A stretch of 10,458 nt of DNA, taken from the NCBI GenBank assembly GCA_031275515.1, contig JAISOQ010000074.1:1-10458 (forward strand), written 5' to 3'. Positions 1-6,525 of this stretch are shown piece after piece; position 1 is the first letter of the stretch; each line of letters begins with the position of its first letter. The position numbers and the translations under genes were made by a program. The notes below the pieces were generated by a model that saw only the letters and a program-made list of their open reading frames with translations, did not search any database and was not told the origin of the DNA. The DNA comes from Treponema sp. Its GTDB lineage: Bacteria; Spirochaetota; Spirochaetia; Treponematales; Breznakiellaceae.

Positions 1-1
1 A

Positions 2-31
2 AAACAACATGACCGTGCGGTCATGTTGTTT
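2..31 (-). terminator. Intrinsic terminator of the efflux operon
   Basis: This is a near-perfect inverted repeat. Arms 2-15 and 18-31 are fully complementary over 14 bp, so in RNA it would fold as 13 bp with a four-base loop. It starts 12 bases after the stop codon of the PII-like gene. Read on the minus strand, the stem ends in a run of T that reaches the window edge, and the ascending arm is A-rich, so it could also work in the opposite direction. What lies beyond base 1 cannot be seen. Confidence 0.75.
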
Positions 32-43
32 CTGCCTGGAGGC

Positions 44-559
44 TCATTCGGAGTTAGGGTCCTCCGGCCCGTCTTCCACCGGCGCCGATATTTTCCGCGG
101 CGGCGTTTGCGCCCCTGGCAATGTTTGCGCCGCCGACACCGTTTGCGCCGCTAACGCTGTTTGCGCCGTATCCGGCGGCGCTTGCACCTCTGACACCTCC
201 TGCGCCGACGGCGGCGATTCCGCTAAAGGCGGCATTGTCTGCACTGCAGCAAGGGCCGCAAAGTTTACCCCTGCCGGACGGTTTTCGGGGAGACCGAAAA
301 GCTTGATCCCCTCATCGGGGAAATGGGCCTTTACTGCCGCCACTGCCCGGGCTATGCCCCTGGCCTCCTCTTCGCCGCACCAGATCACCAGGGCAAAGTT
401 TTCTTCCGGCCAGATGGCGTCCCCCATGCGGGGACCGGCGGAACCAACCCCGTATACGCCGGGGTATTTGGTGTAAAACTTGCCCACCCCTTCATGCTGC
501 ATGGCTTCCAGGATGTTTTCTTCTACCGAATGGTTCGCGATTATTTCTATACGAATCAT
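44..559 (-). CDS. PII-like, RND-transporter-associated small protein with repeat tail
   Basis: A 171-residue protein. Residues 1-95 look like a compact alpha/beta ferredoxin-like domain of the nitrogen-regulatory PII type. It resembles the small proteins found after RND pump genes in Bacteroidetes and spirochaetes (PG0541-type transporter-associated proteins); this is recognition by eye, not a search. A glycine-rich loop (residues 34-46, with YGVGSAGPR) sits where PII proteins carry their T-loop. Residues 100-171 are a low-complexity Ala/Pro/Gln/Thr tail containing AQT four times at six-residue spacing (132-152). No signal peptide is visible, so it is probably cytoplasmic and may sense or modulate the pump. 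Its ATG overlaps the RND stop codon in an ATGA, behind a GGGGAGG ribosome binding site, so it is translationally coupled to the pump. Confidence 0.7.
   Translation of the reverse strand: MIRIEIIANHSVEENILEAMQHEGVGKFYTKYPGVYGVGSAGPRMGDAIWPEENFALVIWCGEEEARGIARAVAAVKAHFPDEGIKLFGLPENRPAGVNFAALAAVQTMPPLAESPPSAQEVSEVQAPPDTAQTALAAQTVSAAQTLPGAQTPPRKISAPVEDGPEDPNSE
105..167 (-). repeat. 18-bp tandem repeat in the tail of the PII-like gene
   Basis: The 9-mer gtttgcgcc recurs at 105, 123, 141 and 159, an exact 18-bp period, with more diverged spacer bases between copies. The period is a multiple of three, so each unit encodes six residues containing AQT, and gain or loss of a unit keeps the frame. Tail length could therefore vary between strains without breaking the gene. 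Confidence 0.8.
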
Positions 560-3500
560 CTTGCCGCCTCCCCGGCCTTAGCCTGTTTTCGGGACAAGCC
601 CTCGGCGATGCGCTGCCGCCGGGCCTCGGCCTTGGCTGCCCGCTCGTCGGAGCGTTTGTTCATAATGTAATACACTGTGGGCATGAGGAAAAGAGTCATC
701 AACGTACCAAAGGAAAGACCGCCCAGCACTGTCTTGCCTATGGGGGCTACCATTTCCGATCCCTCGCCGGGAAAGAAGGCCATAGGCACGAGACCCAGGA
801 TGGTAGTAAGAGTGCTCATCAGGATGGGCCTAAGCCGGTTTCCCGCGGCTTCAACGCAGGCGTTGTGGAGGGAAAGCCCCCGCTTCCGCAGAAGGTTGGT
901 GTAGTCCACCAGGACTATGCCGTTATTGACGATGACCCCCACCAGCACCAGTAATCCTACCGCGGTGAGGATGTTGAACGTCTCTCCGGTAAAGAAGTAA
1001 ATGGCCACAATGCCTATTAGCGAAAGAGGTATGGTAAAGATGATGATGAAAGGATCCCGGAAGGATTCAAAGAGGCTCGCCATGACGCCGAAGACCAGGA
1101 AAACAGCTACGATGATGATCAGGACAAACCGGCCCATCATCTCCATCATATCCGCATTGTCCCCGGCGTATTCGATGAGTACATCGTCTTCCGCGGGAAT
1201 CTCCGAAGAAATCAGGTAACGAACCTTGTCCTCCAGCTGATTGAGCTTGGTCCCCGGAACAACCCCGGCGGTAACGTGAATGACCCGGCTCTGGTTTTCC
1301 CGGCTGATGGTCATGGGGCCGGTCCCTTCAGCATAGGAAGCGAAACTGGAAAGGGGAACCCTGCCGGACACCTGGCTGTTCACAAAGATGTGGTCCAGCG
1401 CGGGCCGGGTACTCCGGTCCGCCTCGGCAAGGATCAGCACTACGTCGTAATCGTGGCTGCCGGACTTGTAACGGGTAGCGGTAATGCCGTCCACCGCGGC
1501 CTTTATTTCGTTGCCCACCGTATAGGTGTTCAGTCCCAGGGCGTACATACGGTCCCGGTCAAGGCGGATTTCGATTTGAGGAAGCCCATCCTCAAGGTCT
1601 ATCCTGGGTTCCGTCACCTCCGGCAGCCGCTCTTTGAGGAGAGCGGCGATGCGCTGTCCTATGGCCTTGCCTTTCACCAGGTCTTCGGTCCTGAGCACAA
1701 TGTCTACGGGGTTGCCGCCCATCATTCCGCCCATCATTCCGCCGGAAAAACTGAAAATTACCCCGGGAAATTCGTTGAAATGGGCGCGCATTTTAGCCTT
1801 AATGGTATCGGAGCTGTCTATGCGTTCCTCGTATTTGGGAAGCTTGATGCTCAGGGAACCGGTGTTGCTGCCGCCGGAACTAAACATCCCGCCGCCTCCG
1901 CCGGCATTCAGCACGATGTCCTCATAGCCCTGGACTTCCTTCTGTACCAGGAGTTCCATCCGGTGCAGGGCAGCTTCGGTTTCAGGAAGCGGGGTCCCCA
2001 GAGGCAGCGTCGCGTTGATAACCACCGAATCCTCAGCCTGGGCCGGCATGAAGACCCAGCCGATCTGCGGAATAAGCGCCAGGCTTCCTATAAAGAGGAG
2101 CAGCACAAGGGTTATGACTATTGCCTTATGGTGCAGCACTTTATCTACGGCCCAGCGGTAGGCGTTGTCCAGGCCGTTGAAAAAGCCGCCGAAAACCCGA
2201 TCTATGGGAACAAGAAAACCCCGCAGAGGTTTCTGTTTCCGGGTTACCAGGGGGAAATAGTGGCTCGAAAGAACCGGCACCAGGAAAGCCGCTACAAACA
2301 GGGAAGCCGCAAGGGAAAAGACCACCGTAAAGGCGAGGCCTGCGAAGAGTTCTCCCGCCATTTCCAGAAGGCCCTGGAACATCACCAGGGGAGCGAACAC
2401 ACAAATAGTAGTGAGGGTAGAGGCGACAATGGCGGTAAACATCTCGGAGGTGCCCAGCACTGCCGCGGTGGCCAGTTTGGCCCCTTTTTCCCGGTAATGG
2501 TAAATATTCTCCAGAATGACGATAGAGTTATCTACCAGCATTCCTACCCCCAGGATAAGCCCCGCCAGAGTCATAAGGTTCAGGGTAAGGCCGGCGAAGT
2601 ACATCAGCATAAGGGTGATGATTATAGAGACAGGCATACTGATGCCGATAATCAGGGTCGGCTTGATTGACCGGAGGAAGATGAATAGTACCACTATCGC
2701 CAAAAGCGCCCCGGATATGGCGGAGGAACCAACCTGGTTGATGGAATTCTCAATCTGATCGGTAGTATTAAAGGTTTCGATAATCTTGATGTCCTGGGGA
2801 ATTTCCTTGGCGATACGGGTAAGGCGGGCGCGCAGCTCCTTGGCGGTCTGAACAGCGTTCTTGCCGCTTTGTTTCTGGACCGACATCATAACCGTTGGCT
2901 GGCCGTTCACGAAGGCCACGCTCTGCTCGTCCCGGTACCCTTCGATCACATCCGCCAGGTCCCTCAGATACACCTGCCGGGGCAGATCCACCCCCGCCGC
3001 AGTAGCGCCCCCGCCCTTGTAGGAAATGACGGTGTTCCGTATCTGGTCCAGAGACGTATACTCCCCCATCGTGGTGAGTATGTAGGAAGTGCCCCCTTCA
3101 ACAATGGTTCCCGCGGAAACCTGGAGATTCTGGGACGCCAGCATCTGCTGTATCTGGGTAACCGTAAGGCCGTAGGCTTCAAGCCGGGACTGGGGAATCT
3201 CCACCCGGATGATCTTTTCCCGTCCGCCGCTTACCGACGCAGTGGCCACCCCCGGAGTCTGCTCTAAACGGGGGATGATGGTGTCCTCCACAATCTCCCG
3301 CAGTTCTTCCGGGGTACGGTTTCCGGTTACCCTGAGGCTCATGATGGGCATCATTGAGGGGTCAAGCTTGAAGATGAGAGGAGTCTCCGCCCCGGAGGGG
3401 AGATAATTTCTAACCCGTTCCAAGGCGTCCCGCACGAAATTTGACGCATCCTCAAGATTCGTCCCGTAGGTAAATTCCATGAACACCATACTGGAACCTT

Positions 3501-3756
3501 TGGCCGATGTGGAGGTAATGGTTTCCAGGCTGGACACGCTGGAAAGGGCGGCTTCCAGGGTACGGGTTACGTTACGCTCAACCTCTTCCGGCCCCGCGCC
3601 GGTATAGCTGGTAAACACCACCAGGTACGGAGGATTGATTTCCGGAAGAAGGTCCAGGGGAAGGTTCACAAAGGCAAAGACCCCCAGCATGATGAGCAGG
3701 ACGAAAATAATAAAGACCGTCGTAGGCCGCGAAACGACCGTTTTGGCAAAACTCAT
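556..3756 (-). CDS. RND-family multidrug efflux permease (HAE1-like)
   Basis: A full-length 1066-residue inner-membrane proton/drug antiporter, the energised part of a tripartite pump. Order: TM1 (about 12-31); first periplasmic porter/docking domain (32-340); TM2-TM6 (about 345-500); TM7 (545-565); second periplasmic domain (566-870); TM8-TM12 (875-1033); a basic cytoplasmic tail. TM4 has VDNSIVILENI (408-418), so Asp409 matches AcrB Asp407 and Asn410 replaces Asp408. TM10 has VNNGIVLVDY (943-952), with Asn944 at the place of AcrB Lys940; such VDN-type relays occur in many RND pumps outside the AcrB group. A Met/Gly stretch (GGMMGGMMGG, 672-681) lies in the second porter domain. The start is supported by AAGGAG six bases upstream. 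The gene begins 26 bp after the adaptor gene and overlaps the next gene by 4 bp. The substrate cannot be told from sequence; no heavy-metal-pump signature was recognised. Confidence 0.95.
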   Translation of the reverse strand: MSFAKTVVSRPTTVFIIFVLLIMLGVFAFVNLPLDLLPEINPPYLVVFTSYTGAGPEEVERNVTRTLEAALSSVSSLETITSTSAKGSSMVFMEFTYGTNLEDASNFVRDALERVRNYLPSGAETPLIFKLDPSMMPIMSLRVTGNRTPEELREIVEDTIIPRLEQTPGVATASVSGGREKIIRVEIPQSRLEAYGLTVTQIQQMLASQNLQVSAGTIVEGGTSYILTTMGEYTSLDQIRNTVISYKGGGATAAGVDLPRQVYLRDLADVIEGYRDEQSVAFVNGQPTVMMSVQKQSGKNAVQTAKELRARLTRIAKEIPQDIKIIETFNTTDQIENSINQVGSSAISGALLAIVVLFIFLRSIKPTLIIGISMPVSIIITLMLMYFAGLTLNLMTLAGLILGVGMLVDNSIVILENIYHYREKGAKLATAAVLGTSEMFTAIVASTLTTICVFAPLVMFQGLLEMAGELFAGLAFTVVFSLAASLFVAAFLVPVLSSHYFPLVTRKQKPLRGFLVPIDRVFGGFFNGLDNAYRWAVDKVLHHKAIVITLVLLLFIGSLALIPQIGWVFMPAQAEDSVVINATLPLGTPLPETEAALHRMELLVQKEVQGYEDIVLNAGGGGGMFSSGGSNTGSLSIKLPKYEERIDSSDTIKAKMRAHFNEFPGVIFSFSGGMMGGMMGGNPVDIVLRTEDLVKGKAIGQRIAALLKERLPEVTEPRIDLEDGLPQIEIRLDRDRMYALGLNTYTVGNEIKAAVDGITATRYKSGSHDYDVVLILAEADRSTRPALDHIFVNSQVSGRVPLSSFASYAEGTGPMTISRENQSRVIHVTAGVVPGTKLNQLEDKVRYLISSEIPAEDDVLIEYAGDNADMMEMMGRFVLIIIVAVFLVFGVMASLFESFRDPFIIIFTIPLSLIGIVAIYFFTGETFNILTAVGLLVLVGVIVNNGIVLVDYTNLLRKRGLSLHNACVEAAGNRLRPILMSTLTTILGLVPMAFFPGEGSEMVAPIGKTVLGGLSFGTLMTLFLMPTVYYIMNKRSDERAAKAEARRQRIAEGLSRKQAKAGEAAR
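1715..1743 (-). repeat. 12-bp tandem repeat encoding MMGG units in the RND pump
   Basis: Two identical copies of ccgcccatcatt (1715-1726, 1727-1738) are followed by a 5-bp partial copy. On the coding strand they give the GGMMGGMMGG run at residues 672-681 of the permease. The unit is four codons long, so copy-number change is frame-neutral. Confidence 0.8.
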
Positions 3757-3782
3757 GGCGAACTCCTTAAAGCCCTAGGCTT

Positions 3783-4802
3783 CTAGTTACCGGCGCTCAA
3801 AGGCGCGGCCCGGTCGATCACGTTGACCCGGGCTCCGTCTTCCAGGAGGGTCTGACCCCGGATGATCACTTCGTCGTCCGGGTTAAGCCCCTGTTGTATC
3901 TCCAGCGCCCCGTCTATGGAAATTCCAGGAACCACTATCCGCTTCCGGGCTATCACGAACGCCGGGTCTGCGGGGTCTGTTTCCACGATGAAGACATAAT
4001 TTTCCCCAAAGCGCTGCAACAAAGCGACGGAGGGGATCTTGACGATGTTGTTTTTCGTTTCAGTGATGATCCGCACTTTGGCAAACATGCCGGCTTTGAG
4101 CCTATTGCCCGTGTTGGTCACCCCAACCTTGACCTCCATAGTCCGGGATGTGGGATCTACCACCGGGGAAAGTTCGGCGATCCTGCCCTGGAAGACCTCG
4201 CCGGGGTAGGCGTCCAGGGTGATTTCGCAGGGAAGCCGCAGGGCCATCCTGGAGATGAACCGCTCGGCCACGTAAAGCCGGATTTCCAGGCCGTTGCCGG
4301 AAGCGGTATTGCCCGCGGCGATCCGGGCCAGAGGCATGCTCTGGGCTATGGTCATCCCCACCTGGGCGGGAAGGGACACAATGGTTCCCGAAACCGGCGC
4401 GGCGGCGATGCCCGGGACATAGTTCATTCCCGGACGGGAGGGGTCAACTTCTGCAATGGGGTCCCCCCGGCTGATCCGGCTCCCTATGGACACAAAGACC
4501 TTGGTGATCTTCCCCGCCACGTCGGAATAGGCGTCAACCGTAGACCCGGCGATGATGTCCCCCGAAAGGGCAAGGTAGTCCCGAATCCGGCCCTGGGCTG
4601 CGGTAGTGGTGTTCACCGCAAAAACCGGACGTTCCTGGACTGCGGGGGCTCCCCCCGGAGCGGCGGTGTTGCTATTGCCCGAGACCCGTTCCCGGATTGC
4701 GCTGATCTGCCCGCAGCCCGAAAAGAAGAGGGCCGCTGTGATCACAACTATATATAGAAAACCCATGCCCGGTCTTGCGGGCGTATGCTCGGTACTTTTC
4801 AT
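3783..4802 (-). CDS. RND efflux membrane-fusion (periplasmic adaptor) lipoprotein, hairpin-less type
   Basis: A 339-residue adaptor that would bridge the RND permease and the TolC-like channel. A hydrophobic segment (14-29) ends in a spirochaete-style relaxed lipobox, LFFSGC, giving Cys30 as the lipidated residue and anchoring the protein in the inner membrane. The two lipoyl half-motifs lie at about 93-119 and 134-160, joined by only some 13 residues (DPSRPGMNYVPGI) instead of the long alpha-helical hairpin of AcrA. This matches the hairpin-less adaptor BesA of Borrelia. A beta-barrel domain follows (about 170-250, with the family-typical VDPTSRTMEVKV), then a membrane-proximal domain (about 255-335). 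The ATG overlaps the upstream stop in an ATGA, with AGGAGAG as ribosome binding site, so it is coupled to the channel gene. Confidence 0.9.
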   Translation of the reverse strand: MKSTEHTPARPGMGFLYIVVITAALFFSGCGQISAIRERVSGNSNTAAPGGAPAVQERPVFAVNTTTAAQGRIRDYLALSGDIIAGSTVDAYSDVAGKITKVFVSIGSRISRGDPIAEVDPSRPGMNYVPGIAAAPVSGTIVSLPAQVGMTIAQSMPLARIAAGNTASGNGLEIRLYVAERFISRMALRLPCEITLDAYPGEVFQGRIAELSPVVDPTSRTMEVKVGVTNTGNRLKAGMFAKVRIITETKNNIVKIPSVALLQRFGENYVFIVETDPADPAFVIARKRIVVPGISIDGALEIQQGLNPDDEVIIRGQTLLEDGARVNVIDRAAPLSAGN

Positions 4803-6361
4803 TCGTTCTCTCCTGAATGGGCGCGTGAACTCAGAGTCCCAAAGGGGACCCCCAAGGAGTATTCAAGGTCGATAAGACTCTGTATGTAGTTGAAATTTTG
4901 TTCCGAAATCCCAATCCGGGCCTTGCGCAGTTCCAGTTCCGCGTTCTGCACCTCCAATAATTCGGTCAGGCCGGCGCGGTACGCTTCTTCAGTCAGCTTA
5001 TAGGAACGTTCCGCCAGGTTCACCGTATATTCCTGGGCCTCCACCGTGGTCCGGGTCTTTTCCAGGGAAAGAAGGGTGTTGTAAATTTCAAGCTCCGTTC
5101 CCTGGACCGCCTGGGCAAGACCTATGTTGAGGCTGCGGATATTGTCATCCAGGTTCTTAATACTCTGAACACCCGAACTCCAGGGAAGAAGGCTGTGCAG
5201 TTGAAAGCTCAAGGCTAGGGTAAAGGAACCTGACTTGGTCCAGTCAGTCCCGAACCAGGAATCCTTCCAGGGATCCCCGGCTAAAGCTGAATTCAGGTTC
5301 CAGCTCAAACTCAAGTTCGGGGTATACGTCTGCTGCTTCACAGCCTTCCTGGAACTCTCCAAAACCAGAATGTTTTGCCTGAGTTCCTGAATCTCCGGCT
5401 TGTTTACCGACGCCTGACGGAGCAGCTCCGCCATGTCCAGGGGAATAAAATCAAGGCCGTCTTCTACGGGGATCAGCTCAAACCGGGTATCGTACCCCAG
5501 CCCAAGGTTCGCGGCGAACTGGGCCATCGCCAGTTTAAGGCCGTTTTCCGCCTGATCGATAGTAGGCTTCATATTTTCCATGGAAACCTGGGCCTGCAAA
5601 AGGTTCAGTTCCGGAACCAGTCCGGCCCGGTAGTTCGCCCTGGCCATGTTAACCCGCCGTTCCGCAGCCTCGTAACTTTCCTGCAGCAAGGCGATGTTTT
5701 CCTGAAGGAGGAGCATCTGGTAGTAGGATTTACGGACATCCCGTTCAAGCTGGGCCCTGGCCTTTTCATACGTCAACAGTCCGCCCTCATACTCCAACTG
5801 CAGCCGCCGCATGGCTTCAAACATGGCGAAATTGATGTTCAGGGATGTCTGAATCGAACCGGCTATATGCCACCGGGGAGTCTCGTAGGAATAGGACATG
5901 ACCCCATAGACCGGCGGCGACATATTCGGTATGGGAACCGGGAGCAAGGTAGTACCGGAAGCCGCCTGGTTATCCCGGATCAGGCTTCCCCCCACGGTTA
6001 CGCTGGGAATGAACACATTCCACGCCGTGTCGGAAGCCCGTTTTTTGGTTTCCACCGTAACCCGGTTTGATTCCAGGTTCAGGTTGTTTTTGACGGCCCG
6101 TTCAACCGCTTCATCCGGGGAAATCCTCAGGATGTCTGCGGCCCGGGGCGCCGCCGTCCCGGAAGTTTCCGTTCCCGGCGGCCCGTTCCTGCCCGGATTT
6201 TCCTGGGCAAAGACCTCTGCGCTCCCGGCCAGCATAACCAGCATAACCCAGAGCGCAAGAAACGGAGGTTCAGCCCTCGTTTCTTTGAACCATGATTTCC
6301 GCCCCAGGATCCCGGAGTTTCCCCCGGCAAATCCTGCGGCGCCGTGATCTGTTTGGATCAT
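4799..6361 (-). CDS. TolC-like outer-membrane efflux channel (OEP family)
   Basis: A 520-residue outer-membrane factor that would form the trimeric exit duct of the pump. An unusually long charged n-region (about 33 residues) precedes the hydrophobic signal core (34-50), with likely cleavage after VFA at residue 52. No lipobox cysteine is visible. The rest shows two OEP repeats: about 80-285, with helices such as RAQLERDVRKSYYQMLLLQ and the YRAGLVPELNLLQAQ turn, and about 310-505, with the equivalent YRAGLTELLEVQNAEL. These paired YRAG(L) turns are typical of the family. The start is supported by AAAGGAG (6367-6373) five bases upstream; a start after the long n-region would lack such a site. 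First structural gene of the operon. Confidence 0.92.
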   Translation of the reverse strand: MIQTDHGAAGFAGGNSGILGRKSWFKETRAEPPFLALWVMLVMLAGSAEVFAQENPGRNGPPGTETSGTAAPRAADILRISPDEAVERAVKNNLNLESNRVTVETKKRASDTAWNVFIPSVTVGGSLIRDNQAASGTTLLPVPIPNMSPPVYGVMSYSYETPRWHIAGSIQTSLNINFAMFEAMRRLQLEYEGGLLTYEKARAQLERDVRKSYYQMLLLQENIALLQESYEAAERRVNMARANYRAGLVPELNLLQAQVSMENMKPTIDQAENGLKLAMAQFAANLGLGYDTRFELIPVEDGLDFIPLDMAELLRQASVNKPEIQELRQNILVLESSRKAVKQQTYTPNLSLSWNLNSALAGDPWKDSWFGTDWTKSGSFTLALSFQLHSLLPWSSGVQSIKNLDDNIRSLNIGLAQAVQGTELEIYNTLLSLEKTRTTVEAQEYTVNLAERSYKLTEEAYRAGLTELLEVQNAELELRKARIGISEQNFNYIQSLIDLEYSLGVPFGTLSSRAHSGENE

Positions 6362-6374
6362 AGCGACTCCTTTC

Positions 6375-6402
6375 GCAGAACCGCCTCTCCGGGCGGTTCT
6401 GC
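6375..6402 (-). promoter_or_regulatory. Strong hairpin abutting the ribosome binding site of the channel gene
   Basis: Perfect 11-bp arms gcagaaccgcc (6375-6385) and ggcggttctgc (6392-6402) flank a six-base loop. In the minus-strand transcript the stem ends one base before the AAAGGAG ribosome binding site. No T run follows, so it is not a canonical terminator for the regulator gene. It may protect the 5' end, attenuate read-through, or limit ribosome access. Confidence 0.65.
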
Positions 6403-6444
6403 AATGACGGACGAGACGTGTACTACCGAATTCGTCCGGTCATT
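6403..6444. promoter_or_regulatory. Imperfect long inverted repeat upstream of the efflux operon
   Basis: Left arm aatgacggacga (6403-6414) and right arm tcgtccggtcatt (6432-6444) are complementary except for one extra C, around a 17-base centre. It lies directly upstream of the previous hairpin, in the stretch where the operon promoter is expected. It could be an operator for the upstream regulator or a second RNA stem. No clear -35/-10 pair was found. Confidence 0.45.
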
Positions 6445-6459
6445 CATAGCGATAGGCCC

Positions 6460-6488
6460 GCATACTGCGCGGCCATACGGCATCCTGC
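6460..6488. promoter_or_regulatory. Two small palindromes spaced 20 bp, candidate paired operator
   Basis: gcatactgc (6460-6468) and gcatcctgc (6480-6488) differ at one central base. Each is a palindrome with a 3-base centre, extended by a complementary flanking base (CGCAtacTGCG-type and GGCAtccTGCC-type). Start-to-start distance is exactly 20 bp, about two helical turns, so both would face the same side. They lie 38 bp after the regulator stop codon and 99 bp before the channel gene start. Confidence 0.4.
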
Positions 6489-6525
6489 CGTTTACTACTA
6501 AATACAAGAATAGCTTGCTTTAGCG

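Noticed and set aside
105..167. CRISPR-like regular repeat
   Set aside because: The 9-bp conserved core on an 18-bp period is in frame inside a protein gene, with spacers too short for CRISPR. It is a coding minisatellite.
1276..2670. Long plus-strand open frame opposite the RND gene
   Set aside because: It lies wholly antisense to a clear RND permease, has no family resemblance, and is explained by codon bias of the opposite strand. The shorter antisense frames at 3894-4757 and 5375-6070 are rejected for the same reason.
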